The notes under the pieces are model-generated. The model did not search any database and was not told the DNA's origin. It worked only from the letters and a program-made list of their open reading frames with translations. Positions 15,754 to 24,477 of a stretch of 64,000 nt of DNA are shown here, piece after piece. The position numbers were made by a program, and so were the translations under genes. Each line of letters starts with the position of its first letter. Position 1 is the first letter of the stretch. The stretch is from positions 1 through 64,000 of the forward strand of contig NZ_PPDD01000012.1 of assembly GCF_002959895.1 (NCBI RefSeq), given 5' to 3'. This DNA is from Veillonella infantium. Lineage in GTDB: Bacteria; Bacillota; Negativicutes; Veillonellales; Veillonellaceae.

Positions 15754-17013
15754 ATGATTGATTTCTTAAAGAAACAGTTGTTTACGGTTCACCAAAATGG
15801 TAAGCACCAGGTGAGCGAGGTCTTTAAATTTATAGGGCCTGGCATTATCGTAACTGTAGGGTTTATCGACCCTGGCAATTGGGCAGCTAATCTAGCTGCT
15901 GGTGCTAGTTATGGTTACGAACTTTTGTGGGTAGTAACACTATCTACGATTATGCTGATTTTATTGCAGCATAATGTGGCTCATTTAGGCATTGTACGGG
16001 GCCAATGCTTATCCGAATGTGCCTATGAATTTTTACCGCGTTACGTGTCTCGCTTTGTATTGAGTACCGCTGGCATTGCAGCTGCGGCGACGGCATTGGC
16101 TGAATTTATCGGCGCTGCTATTGCGTTGAAAATGCTCTTTGGCATTCCGCTTCTGATAGGTAGTGTATTAACGGCCGTTATATGTACTGTTATGCTAATT
16201 ACAAACTCCTATCGAAAACTGGAGCGGATTATTGCTGGTTTTGTATCCCTTATTGCATTGGCCTACCTCATTGAGGTCAATATGGTCAATGTAGACTGGG
16301 CGGCAGCTAGTGTTGGCTGGGTAGATCCTAAGATTCCGAATGAATCGATGCTCGTTATTTTGAGTATCTTAGGGGCCGTTATTATGCCTCACAATTTGTT
16401 CTTGCACTCAGAAATCATCCAAAGTCGCCAATTCAATACGCAAGATCCTTCTATAATGAAGCGCCAATTGCGTTATGAATTCCTAGACACCTTATTCTCT
16501 ATGGGGATTGGGTGGATGATTAACTCCGCCATGATTTTATTGGCGGCAGCAGTGTTTTTTACTCATGGCATTGAGGTAACCGAGCTTGAACAGGCGGAGG
16601 AACTGTTGCGACCTCTCATTGGCCCTGCAGCAGGTACTATCTTTGCTATCGCATTGCTCTTTGCGGGCTTTGCCTCTTCTGCTACAGCAGGTATGGCTGG
16701 AGCGAGTATATTTGCCGGCATGTTTGGTGAGTCTTACGATATGAAAGACTTCCATACTCGATTAGGCTTGGCTTTAACATACATTCCGGCATTGCTGTTG
16801 ATTGTATTTGTTACTGATTCATTCCAAGCATTGTTGATCTCTCAAATGTTCTTGAGTTTGCAACTACCTATTACAATTTTCTTGCAGCTCTATATGACGA
16901 GTAGCCGTAAGGTGATGGGGCAATATGCGAACCATACATATACGAATGTACTGTTATGGGGCATTGGTATTGTTGTTACTGTTATGAATATTTACCTACT
17001 CATTGTAGGGTAA
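15754..17013 (+). CDS. mntH: NRAMP-family divalent metal transporter (manganese), MntH
   Basis: The 419-residue protein has 11 transmembrane segments. The two Nramp metal-binding helices are intact: DPGN at residues 39-42 in TM1 and MPHN at 211-214 in TM6 (IMPHNLFLHSEI). It imports Mn2+ (and Fe2+) with protons across the cytoplasmic membrane. The methionine before PHN matches the residue that favours transition metals over calcium in the family. The start has AAGGAG 7 bases upstream, and the gene follows the SLH-like protein by 19 bases, so they may share a transcript. An intrinsic terminator follows. No manganese riboswitch or MntR box is evident in the short upstream gap. Confidence 0.93.
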   Translation: MIDFLKKQLFTVHQNGKHQVSEVFKFIGPGIIVTVGFIDPGNWAANLAAGASYGYELLWVVTLSTIMLILLQHNVAHLGIVRGQCLSECAYEFLPRYVSRFVLSTAGIAAAATALAEFIGAAIALKMLFGIPLLIGSVLTAVICTVMLITNSYRKLERIIAGFVSLIALAYLIEVNMVNVDWAAASVGWVDPKIPNESMLVILSILGAVIMPHNLFLHSEIIQSRQFNTQDPSIMKRQLRYEFLDTLFSMGIGWMINSAMILLAAAVFFTHGIEVTELEQAEELLRPLIGPAAGTIFAIALLFAGFASSATAGMAGASIFAGMFGESYDMKDFHTRLGLALTYIPALLLIVFVTDSFQALLISQMFLSLQLPITIFLQLYMTSSRKVMGQYANHTYTNVLLWGIGIVVTVMNIYLLIVG

Positions 17014-17017
17014 TAGG

Positions 17018-17044
17018 AAAAGACCGCGTTAGCGGTCTTTTTTG
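17018..17044 (+). terminator. Terminator of mntH
   Basis: The stem AAGACCGC/GCGGTCTT with a GTTA loop is followed by six T. Confidence 0.92.
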
Positions 17045-17064
17045 TATATTAGGTGTTCAAATTT

Positions 17065-17153
17065 ATAAAGTTACATTAATCATAAAGTTACATTAATCAT
17101 GTAACATTGTTTTATTAGAATTACTTTGTCATATAACCGGTATATAACCGGTA
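17065..17153. repeat. Short tandem repeats upstream of the PRTase-like gene
   Basis: A 17-bp unit is repeated exactly twice (17065-17081, 17082-17098). About 33 bases later an 11-bp unit containing the palindrome ACCGGT is also repeated twice (17132-17142, 17143-17153). They lie in the promoter region of the 17284 gene and could be regulator sites. Confidence 0.7.
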
Positions 17154-17283
17154 TAGTTGTTATGTAAAAAGTATATCTATGAATACCCATGTGGGCTATA
17201 AAATATGTTACAATTAAAGATAGTATAAATTCTGTAGGGAACAATCCCTCACCAGTGTAATAGATAGAAATTAGGAGGACCTA

Positions 17284-17886
17284 ATGGCAGAGGAAGTAAA
17301 AGTACAAGATGCAATGCAATCTGATTTTAGTGTTGTAGTAAACGACATTGCAGAGGAATTATTAACGCGCCTAAATATGGATGAGGATGGCTCTGTTATC
17401 GACATGTTCCAAACAGGTTCTTTTGATCCTTGGCAATTATTCGTGTTCTTTGGCGCTTTAGAAAAAGCTCTCGTTGATTTTAGAACTGATAAACGCAAGA
17501 AAACAGTTATTGTTCACGCCCAACCTGAGGCTCTTATCGGCATTGGTCGCGTGGTAACGCCTGTATCTACTATGCTCGAACACGTTCTAATGTCTCGCTT
17601 GAACGACATGAGCGAAGGTCGTCTAGAAACTGGCATGCTTACAGTATCTGCTGGCAGCATCGACTACGAAGGTGTAAATTTAAAAGGTCGTCACGTTGTT
17701 ATCGTATGCGATCTTGTAGATGAAGATTCTGATTACCTTAAAGAATGCATTAATTTATGTAAAGAAATGAAAGCTAGCCATGTAGTGGCTGTGCCTCTTA
17801 TGTTGTGGAATCCTGAGTTGATCGACAATTTGACAGAGGAAACTATCAAGGCGGAATTATCCCATGAAAATCGTCCTCTCTCCTAG
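17284..17886 (+). CDS. Hypothetical protein, phosphoribosyltransferase-fold-like
   Basis: The 200-residue cytoplasmic protein has no signal or membrane segment. Residues about 137-172 (GRHVVIVCDLVDEDSDYLKECINLCKEM) have the shape of a phosphoribosyltransferase PRPP loop, in which VVIVDDVxxTG is normal. Here the second acidic residue and the glycine/threonine are altered, so PRPP binding is doubtful. The N-terminal half contains FDPWQLFVFFGALEKALVDF and is not recognised. The start has AGGAGG 4-5 bases upstream. Its 3' end overlaps yaaA by 23 bases, and yaaA overlaps hydE, giving a compact three-gene transcript. The function is unknown, and the linkage to a peroxide-stress protein and an iron-sulfur maturase is the only clue. 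Confidence 0.6.
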   Translation: MAEEVKVQDAMQSDFSVVVNDIAEELLTRLNMDEDGSVIDMFQTGSFDPWQLFVFFGALEKALVDFRTDKRKKTVIVHAQPEALIGIGRVVTPVSTMLEHVLMSRLNDMSEGRLETGMLTVSAGSIDYEGVNLKGRHVVIVCDLVDEDSDYLKECINLCKEMKASHVVAVPLMLWNPELIDNLTEETIKAELSHENRPLS

Positions 17887-18610
17887 TAAGACTAAAACGA
17901 TTACCCCTGCTACTATCAACGACGGGGCAGTCAATCCTACAGTCTTAGACGGTCAATTTCAACCGCACATTACACAAGACATTGTAAAACATGTGCAGTC
18001 CCTAGATGTGGCGGCCCTTGGTAAGGCTTTGAAACTCAAGGATGATAAGGCGCAGGCTATCTTTGATTTCTATCAAGATTTTGCGTCTCATCCTGTAGGG
18101 CTTGCTTGTGAAAGCTACGATGGTATTGCTTTCAAATATTTAGACTGGCAGAACTTGTCTGAAGAGGCCAAGGTCTTTGGTGAAAGCCATCTTGTTGTTA
18201 TGTCTGCCTTGTACGGCGTCGTAGAGCCTATGATGGGCGTTAGAGACTATCGACTCGATATGGTCGATAAAGTAGGTATTAATCTATACGATACTTGGCG
18301 GGAAACTGTGGATGCATACTTTCACAAGGAAGATTGGATCCTAAATCTAGCGTCTAAAGAATACGCCAAAATGGTAAACCATCCGAAGGTGGTAACTGTT
18401 GAATTTTGGGAATTGCGAGGCGATGCGTTTAAACAGATGAGTACGTCCTCGAAAATGAGTCGAGGTGTGATGGCTCACGAATGTTTAACGAACCAAGTGA
18501 AACATGTGCGTGACTTGCCGCGCGAAGTTAATGGGTTTACTTGTGTCACTGACATAGATTCCATTACTATACCAAGCGAATCGATGACGGTTCGTTATGA
18601 AAGGAAGTGA
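17864..18610 (+). CDS. yaaA: YaaA (DUF328) family peroxide-stress protein
   Basis: The 248-residue protein matches the YaaA family from end to end. It starts MKIVLSPSKTKT, where the family has LLSPAKTL. It contains FDFYQDFASHPVGLACESYDGIAFKYLD in the first half, the signature LVVMSALYGVVEPMMGVRDYRLDM near residues 108-131, and SRGVMAHECLTNQ in the C-terminal part. YaaA proteins lower intracellular free iron and protect DNA during hydrogen peroxide stress, and they can bind DNA. For an anaerobe with abundant iron-sulfur enzymes this is a plausible role. The gene overlaps its upstream neighbour by 23 bases and the downstream hydE by 14, so translation is coupled. No separate promoter is seen. 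Confidence 0.88.
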   Translation: MKIVLSPSKTKTITPATINDGAVNPTVLDGQFQPHITQDIVKHVQSLDVAALGKALKLKDDKAQAIFDFYQDFASHPVGLACESYDGIAFKYLDWQNLSEEAKVFGESHLVVMSALYGVVEPMMGVRDYRLDMVDKVGINLYDTWRETVDAYFHKEDWILNLASKEYAKMVNHPKVVTVEFWELRGDAFKQMSTSSKMSRGVMAHECLTNQVKHVRDLPREVNGFTCVTDIDSITIPSESMTVRYERK

Positions 18611-19733
18611 TTGTTTGCAAGTGCAAGACATTCTTGCAAAAGACCTCGTCGGCGATGAATGGCTGACCGAGGAAGAATTGCGATTTCTCATGTCTGTAAC
18701 TGATGAAGACGAGTTGCAGTTAATATATAAAAAGGCTTACGAAGTAAAGGCAAAATATGTAAAGCCTGTAGCGTATTATCGGGGCCTCATCGAGTTTTCG
18801 AACCGATGCATCAAAAACTGTAATTATTGCGGTATCCGTCGTGAAAATGATAAGACGGAACGCTTTGATATGAACCGAGAAGACATCATCAAGATGGCGC
18901 AGTGGGCCTATGACCATGAATATGGTTCTATTACGTTACAATCTGGTGAACGCAGTGATGATATATTCGTTGATTATGTGGTAGATCTCATTCGGGATAT
19001 TAAAGCCATTGGCGATGGTTCCCTGGGCATTACGATGTGCGTAGGGGAACAAAGCGAAGAGGCGTACCGCCGCATGCGTGAAGCCGGTGCTAGTCGTTAT
19101 TTATTGCGCATTGAAACAACAAATAAAGAACTGTATCATAAAATTCATCCTCAAGATGAATTGCACTCCTTTGAAACGCGCGTTGAATGCTTACGTCGTT
19201 TGCGCCGCGTAGGCTTCCAAGTAGGTACAGGTGTCATGATCGGTTTGCCTGGTCAAACTGAGGAAGATTTAGTGAACGATATCTTGTTCTATCGCGATAT
19301 GGATATCGACATGATTGGTATGGGACCATATGTGGTACATCACGATACGCCCCTAGGCCAAGAAGCATTAGCTATGGGCATCGATGATGAAGCTGGTAAA
19401 TTGCGCCGTATTCAATTGGGTCTTAAGATGATTGCGTTAACACGTTTATTCTTAAAAGACGTAAATATTGCGGCTACAACAGCATTACAAGCTTTGGATA
19501 AACTTGGCCGTGAAAAAGGCCTTGCTGCAGGAGCCAATATTTTGATGCCTATTATTACAATCCCTGAACATCGGGCAAAGTATTTGTTATATGATAACAA
19601 ACCTTGTGTAGATGATAATGCAGATAAATGTAAAGACTGCTTAACGCGCCGCGTAATGTCCATCGGTGATACCGTGGGTTGGAAGCAAAATGGTGACTCC
19701 AAACACTACGGCAAGCGTACGGGAGAGTTTTAG
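18597..19733 (+). CDS. hydE: [FeFe]-hydrogenase maturase HydE (radical SAM)
   Basis: The 378-residue protein is a radical-SAM enzyme. The cluster motif is CIKNCNYCG with cysteines at residues 71, 75 and 78, followed by RRENDKTERFDM, which is characteristic of HydE rather than BioB or ThiH. The barrel continues with YGSITLQSGERSDD, GITMCVGEQSEEAYRRMREAGASRYLLRIETTN and VGTGVMIGLPGQTEEDL. A second cysteine group near the end (CVDDNADKCKDC) fits the auxiliary cluster of some HydE. HydE helps build the organic ligand of the H-cluster. The 5' end overlaps yaaA by 14 bases. An alternative start, TTG 18615, has AGGA about 9 bases upstream and lies beyond the yaaA stop, so the real start may be there. 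hydF and hydG are not in the window. Confidence 0.9.
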   Translation: MKGSDCLQVQDILAKDLVGDEWLTEEELRFLMSVTDEDELQLIYKKAYEVKAKYVKPVAYYRGLIEFSNRCIKNCNYCGIRRENDKTERFDMNREDIIKMAQWAYDHEYGSITLQSGERSDDIFVDYVVDLIRDIKAIGDGSLGITMCVGEQSEEAYRRMREAGASRYLLRIETTNKELYHKIHPQDELHSFETRVECLRRLRRVGFQVGTGVMIGLPGQTEEDLVNDILFYRDMDIDMIGMGPYVVHHDTPLGQEALAMGIDDEAGKLRRIQLGLKMIALTRLFLKDVNIAATTALQALDKLGREKGLAAGANILMPIITIPEHRAKYLLYDNKPCVDDNADKCKDCLTRRVMSIGDTVGWKQNGDSKHYGKRTGEF

Positions 19734-19756
19734 TTTGTATATATTAGAGGTGTATT

Positions 19757-20422
19757 ATGGAGACAAAATGGTATTCTGATTTTTGGCGGTTATTTGCTAG
19801 TCCTTTTAAAGGCGGTATTGATCAAGTTGTACAATCGGGGACATTGAATAAAGGATTTTGGGGCACTGTATTCTTGTGGGCTATTCCATATATTATATTG
19901 GCTTTATTTGGGACTATGTTAATTCCATTTCTCCCTCATAATGAATTTACTGGTTTAACCTATTTAATCGGTATCGGTGCCAGTTTTATGTTCATCTTTG
20001 CATGGCTTATCAGTATCGGCTGGTCCTTTGTGATGGTAGCCATCGGTTCCTATGTATACAACTGGGTTATCACTAAGATGGGTGGTACCGACAATGTACA
20101 GGCGATTATGAAAGTTAGTTGGTATCTACAAGGGTATGGGGTACTATTATTTAGTATTGGTTATACGATAATCATGGTTTTAATGGGGATTTTAGGACTT
20201 GCATTCGATAGTAGGGCCTTTGCTGGTGTTATCTATTTTGTAGGAACAATAGCCTTATTGGTTATATCCATTTGGGTATCCTTAGAACTTATGGCAACAC
20301 AAGTAATGCTTACGAAGATGAAAGTATTCATTGCCTGCATCTTAACGTCCATAATCTTCGCTATAATTTGGGCACTTTTCATGGCGCTTCTTGGAGGCTG
20401 TGCCTCTTTAGTGGGTAGATAA
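19757..20422 (+). CDS. Yip1-like multi-pass membrane protein of unknown function
   Basis: The 221-residue protein has five or six transmembrane segments (about residues 33-55, 65-95, 118-145, 150-178 and 188-215). The N-terminus WYSDFWRLFASPFKG is an amphipathic stretch typical of Yip1-domain membrane proteins of bacteria, in which a FxxLFxxPxxxF motif precedes the membrane region. I do not know its function. It follows hydE by 23 bases with a GAGG site 7-8 bases before the start, and a terminator follows it. It is therefore the last gene of the yaaA-hydE transcript. No catalytic residues stand out. Confidence 0.6.
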   Translation: METKWYSDFWRLFASPFKGGIDQVVQSGTLNKGFWGTVFLWAIPYIILALFGTMLIPFLPHNEFTGLTYLIGIGASFMFIFAWLISIGWSFVMVAIGSYVYNWVITKMGGTDNVQAIMKVSWYLQGYGVLLFSIGYTIIMVLMGILGLAFDSRAFAGVIYFVGTIALLVISIWVSLELMATQVMLTKMKVFIACILTSIIFAIIWALFMALLGGCASLVGR

Positions 20423-20451
20423 TACTCATATATAAATTAATATTAATAAAG

Positions 20452-20495
20452 AGTCCTCTTTTTTTGATAAATTTTTTCGGAAAAAGAGGACTTTT
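20452..20495 (+). terminator. Long intrinsic terminator
   Basis: A 12-bp stem (AGTCCTCTTTTT with AAAAAGAGGACT) with a 16-base loop is followed by TTT. It ends the hydE transcript before the EF-G-like gene. Confidence 0.8.
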
Positions 20496-20556
20496 CTATT
20501 TGGGTGTCGAAATGTAATAGCAAAAGCCGTAATTTGCCATTAAGGAGGCGATTCCG

Positions 20557-22623
20557 ATGAAAGAGTACAGTAGTGATAAAATTAGAAATGTTGCTGTTGT
20601 TTCCCACGATGGTGCGGGTAAAACAGCTCTTGTCGAATCTTTGTTGTTAACCTCTGGTGCGGTTGATTTCGTAGGTAAAGGCCAAGACAATAAACATATT
20701 ATGGACTTTGAACCTGAAGAAATTAAACGTAACGTAACAATCCAATTGGGCATGGCTCCATGTGAATGGCATGACCATAAGGTTAACTTCGTAGATACTC
20801 CAGGCTATAATGAATTCCATGGTGAAGTTCGTGCCGCTTTGCGTGCGTGCGATGGTATGTTGATGGTACTATCCGCCACATCTGGTGTAGAAACTGACAC
20901 AGTTCGCGCATGGGATTATGCAGTTGAATTACAAATGCCGCGCATGGCATTTATCAATAAAATGGATGTGGATGGTGCCGATTTCTTCGGTACTATTGAA
21001 AGAATGCGGGAATTATTTGGCAAAGGTATTATGCCATTGCAGATTCCTATAGGTGAAGGCGCCAACTTTGAAGGCGTCGTAGACGTAGCAAAAATGACTG
21101 CGTTTACTTATAAGGACGGCCAACCAACAGAGATTGCTGTACCAGCTCACCTTATCGAAAAGGCTCAAGAAATTCGGGAAATGACCGTAGAAGCCGCGGC
21201 TGAAGGTAGCGATGAATTGTTGGAAAAATATTTAGAAGGCGAAGAATTATCCTTAGAGGAAATTCGCCAAGGCTTGCGTGAAGGGATGATTAGTGGCCGT
21301 GTGTGCCCAATCATGTGTGGCAGTGCCACATCTCGTATTGGCCTAGATCAAGTATTGGATCGTATGATCCGTTACATGCCGGATGCAACTAAAAAAGTGA
21401 TGACCGCAACTGATGCGGGAACCGGCGAACAATGTGTAGTACATGTAGATAAACCTTTAACTGCATTTGTATTTAAAACATTGTTAGACCCATTCGCAGG
21501 CAAACAAAGCTTTGTACGTATCTTCTCTGGTGAACTAAAAGAAGGCGATCGCCTCTTTGATGTAAATCAAGGTGTAGAAGAAAAATGGGGCAAGATGGTT
21601 ACCCTTATTGGGAAGCAACAAATCCCTGTATCCTCCGCTAAAGCTGGCGATATCGTAGTGATACCGAAATTGGCAAATGCTAAGACTGGGGATACCTTAA
21701 CTGCTCCTGACTTTAAAGTAACATACGATGCTATCCGCTTCCCTCAACCTCTATACACAGTGGCATTAGAACCTGTGAAAAAAGGTGAGGAGGAAAAATT
21801 AGCTAGTGCTGTTCTAAAAGTGGCAGAAGAAGATCCTACTTGTGTAGTAGTGAAAAATGCTGAGGCCCGTCAACTACAAATCGATTGTATGGGCGAGGTT
21901 CATCTCGAGCATATCCTCAACAAAATGGATCGTAAATATGGCGTACAAGCTAAACTTGTGACTCCATATATTCCATACCGCGAAACAATTAAAGGCTCTG
22001 CTGAAACCGAGTCTAAATATAAGAAACAAAGTGGCGGTCATGGTCAATATGGTCACGTTAAGATTCAAGTGGATCCATTATATGATGGTACGGAATTTGC
22101 GTTCGTAGACAAAATCTTTGGTGGTGCTGTACCTAAACAATACATACCAGCAGTGGAAAAGGGTGCCAAAGAAACCCTAGATAAAGGCTTAATTGCGGGA
22201 TATCCTATGATTGGCGTGCAAGTGACACTCTTGGATGGATCTTACCATAGCGTAGACTCCTCAGAGTTAGCATTTAAAGTAGCTACGTCACAAGCTATCA
22301 AGGATGTAATTCCTAAGGCGAAACCAGTCCTATTAGAACCAATCTATGAAGTTAACGTGTTTGCACCAGATGCTTTCATGGGCGACATCATGGGTGATTT
22401 AAATAGCCGTCGAGGTCGTGTATTAGGCATGGAACAAAGTGAAAGAACAGGTATTTCTGTTGTTAAAGCACAAGTACCATTGGCTGAAATGGCCGACTAT
22501 GTAACTGCATTGCGCTCTATCACTCAAGGACAAGGCGTATTTAACCGTCAGTTCTATACTTATGAAGAGGTTCCACATAAGCAAGCGGAAGAAATTATCG
22601 CTGCTCGTAAGACTCAAGAATAA
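20557..22623 (+). CDS. Elongation factor G-like GTPase (EF-G2 type)
   Basis: The 688-residue protein has the complete EF-G domain order: GTPase (1-270), beta barrel II (about 300-390) and domains III-V with GGHGQYGHVKIQVDP near residue 490. The G motifs are unusual. The P-loop is SHDGAGKT instead of AHxDAGKTT, switch I has KRNVTI instead of ERGITI, and switch II is DTPGYNEF where translational EF-G has DTPGHVDF, so the catalytic histidine is replaced by tyrosine. These changes are shared by the EF-G2/EF-G-like paralogue group, whose members have weak or no ordinary translocase function. The GTP-specificity motif NKMD is intact. The gene stands alone with AAGGAGG upstream, away from ribosomal-protein genes. 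It may act in stress, recycling or ribosome rescue; this is inference. Confidence 0.9.
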   Translation: MKEYSSDKIRNVAVVSHDGAGKTALVESLLLTSGAVDFVGKGQDNKHIMDFEPEEIKRNVTIQLGMAPCEWHDHKVNFVDTPGYNEFHGEVRAALRACDGMLMVLSATSGVETDTVRAWDYAVELQMPRMAFINKMDVDGADFFGTIERMRELFGKGIMPLQIPIGEGANFEGVVDVAKMTAFTYKDGQPTEIAVPAHLIEKAQEIREMTVEAAAEGSDELLEKYLEGEELSLEEIRQGLREGMISGRVCPIMCGSATSRIGLDQVLDRMIRYMPDATKKVMTATDAGTGEQCVVHVDKPLTAFVFKTLLDPFAGKQSFVRIFSGELKEGDRLFDVNQGVEEKWGKMVTLIGKQQIPVSSAKAGDIVVIPKLANAKTGDTLTAPDFKVTYDAIRFPQPLYTVALEPVKKGEEEKLASAVLKVAEEDPTCVVVKNAEARQLQIDCMGEVHLEHILNKMDRKYGVQAKLVTPYIPYRETIKGSAETESKYKKQSGGHGQYGHVKIQVDPLYDGTEFAFVDKIFGGAVPKQYIPAVEKGAKETLDKGLIAGYPMIGVQVTLLDGSYHSVDSSELAFKVATSQAIKDVIPKAKPVLLEPIYEVNVFAPDAFMGDIMGDLNSRRGRVLGMEQSERTGISVVKAQVPLAEMADYVTALRSITQGQGVFNRQFYTYEEVPHKQAEEIIAARKTQE

Positions 22624-22755
22624 AGTAAGACCATGTCCACGTACTGTATCAAATACAGTTAGAATCACTACAACTGAATAGATAATTGCATATCGTAACA
22701 ACTTAATAGCATAACAATTGACGTAAGTCATAAATTTGAATAGTATTTTACACGA

Positions 22756-22788
22756 GCCCTCCATATATGTAGCGTATGGAGGGCTTTT
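22756..22788 (+). terminator. Terminator downstream of the EF-G-like gene
   Basis: A perfect 9-bp stem GCCCTCCAT/ATGGAGGGC is followed by TTTT. The rest of the 22624-22978 gap shows no gene. Confidence 0.82.
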
Positions 22789-22978
22789 ACTATATTTGAA
22801 ATAGATTAGAATAGAGCTTAATCGATAACGGAGAATATTGGGACCTAATCACTGGTATGTATAGATGCAGTGGAAATAATAGAATTGCTAGTCCTTTATG
22901 TATATATGTGCTAACATTAAGATAATATACTTCTTTATGTATCGGGTGTTATTTCCATATATCGGGAAAGGATTGTAT

Positions 22979-23455
22979 ATGTTTTTTTCTAGCATTACTG
23001 CAGATTATACAAAAATGGGTTATCCTAAAGCTATCGTACGAGCTTTGGATTTCCTAAAAAATACAGATTTGAAAGCATTGCCTGGCGGCCGTCATGCCAT
23101 TGAAGGGGACATGATGTACGCCAATGTAGACGATGTAGAAACAAAATTGTTTGAAACTACAAAACCTGAGTCTCACCGCAATTATGTAGATATTCAATTC
23201 ATGGTAGATGGGGAAGAAAATATGGGCTTTTTTGTAGATAAAGGCCTCGTAAAGCCTGTGGAGTCTCATCCAGATCGTGATTGTTATTTCTACCCAAACG
23301 AAGCTGAAGATGAAGGACAAATCCATTGCCCAGAAGGGTACTATACAGTATTCTTCCCATCTGATATCCATAGACCACTATTAGCTGTTAATGATAAGCC
23401 TATTAAAATCCGCAAGGTTGTTGTAAAAGTGCATGTGGATCTCTTAGGCGAGTAA
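22979..23455 (+). CDS. YhcH/YjgK/YiaL (TabA) family protein
   Basis: The 158-residue protein is a single cupin-like domain of the YhcH/YjgK/YiaL family. The metal-binding pattern is visible: HRNYVDIQFMVDGEENMGF (about residues 62-80) and the C-terminal YTVFFPSDIHRPLLAVNDKPIKIRKVVVKVHV. Relatives include TabA, linked to biofilm and toxin-antitoxin control in E. coli, and NanQ, a sialic-acid anomerase. The actual substrate is not shown by the sequence. ATG 22979 is chosen because AAAGGA lies 6 bases upstream; an earlier in-frame ATG at 22898 has no ribosome binding site and would add 27 unrelated residues. An EamA transporter gene starts 4 bases after its stop, so the two are probably co-translated and may handle the same small molecule. 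Confidence 0.85.
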   Translation: MFFSSITADYTKMGYPKAIVRALDFLKNTDLKALPGGRHAIEGDMMYANVDDVETKLFETTKPESHRNYVDIQFMVDGEENMGFFVDKGLVKPVESHPDRDCYFYPNEAEDEGQIHCPEGYYTVFFPSDIHRPLLAVNDKPIKIRKVVVKVHVDLLGE

Positions 23456-23459
23456 TCCT

Positions 23460-24353
23460 ATGAAGCGATATGAAATTATAGGTGTCTTACTAACCCTATT
23501 AGGTGCTGTTTTATGGGGCGTATCAGGTGCTTCAGTACAGTTCTTAAGTAACTTTAGGGATATGAACTTGGAATGGCTAGTCACCATGCGATTAATTACA
23601 GCAGGACTGTTGACTGTTATTTATGCATGGTTTAAATATGGTAATTCTATCTTCCATGTCTTTCGTAGTTTAAAAGATACAGCAGGCCTTATCGTTTTTG
23701 GCGTATTTGGCATGGCTTTATGCCAATATACATACTTTAAATCTATTGCTTTAGCAGGGGCCGGTATTGCGACGGTACTCCAATACTTGGCGCCATCAAT
23801 GATTATTATTTATATGCTAGCTCGTTATGGTAAAAGGCCCTCTAAAGGGGAAATTATCTCCGTTATACTGGCCTTGGTAGGTACGATTTGTTTGATGGGG
23901 AATGATGGCTTTTCTATGGAGCAATTCCCACTAGCAGTGCTCGTATGGGGACTCCTATCTGCTGTAGGGGTCGCTGTATATAGTGTTTCTCCTGTAGATT
24001 TATTATATAAATATGGAACCTTGCCGATTGTAGGATTTGGTATGCTTCTCAGTGGTATTGTTGCTGCTATTTTATTTCATCAGCCAAATTCGTATGCTAT
24101 GTGGGATGTATGGACTGTGGTGGGTTGTTTTAATGTAGTATTTCTCGGTACGATTGTATCATTTAATGCGTATCTTGAAGGGGTTAAACGCATTGGCGCC
24201 GTTCCAGGATCCATTTTGTCATCTATTGAACCGATTTCAGCAGCTTTCTTTGGATGGGCTTTGTTAGACAACCAATTTAGTGCATTAGGGCTAATTGGTA
24301 TGGCTATGATCATTGCTACCGTTATTATTATTGCTTTAGAAAAACGTAGTTAA
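23460..24353 (+). CDS. DMT-superfamily transporter, EamA type (copy 1)
   Basis: The 297-residue protein has ten transmembrane helices in two EamA repeats. Repeat 1 begins LLTLLGAVLWGVSGASVQF and contains GIATVLQYLAPSMIIIY; repeat 2 contains LVWGLLSAVGVAVYSVSP and ends FNAYLEGVKRIGAVPGSILSSIEPISAAFFGWALL. The glutamate-proline pair of the last signature is the usual EamA hallmark. Such proteins export or import metabolites and amino acids. The gene starts 4 bases after the YhcH-type gene. A second EamA gene, similar along its whole length (the IEPISAA signature is nearly identical), lies about 125 bases downstream, so this is a tandem duplication. The substrate is unknown. Confidence 0.88.
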   Translation: MKRYEIIGVLLTLLGAVLWGVSGASVQFLSNFRDMNLEWLVTMRLITAGLLTVIYAWFKYGNSIFHVFRSLKDTAGLIVFGVFGMALCQYTYFKSIALAGAGIATVLQYLAPSMIIIYMLARYGKRPSKGEIISVILALVGTICLMGNDGFSMEQFPLAVLVWGLLSAVGVAVYSVSPVDLLYKYGTLPIVGFGMLLSGIVAAILFHQPNSYAMWDVWTVVGCFNVVFLGTIVSFNAYLEGVKRIGAVPGSILSSIEPISAAFFGWALLDNQFSALGLIGMAMIIATVIIIALEKRS

Positions 24354-24477
24354 TCTATATTGATGTAACTATATTTATAATTTAATGTTAGAGGTTTCAT
24401 CTCTGCGTATTGCAGCGGTTGGGACCTCTTTGCTATTATGATACATATTGTGAAAGTAATCGTCATGGGAGGGGCTT

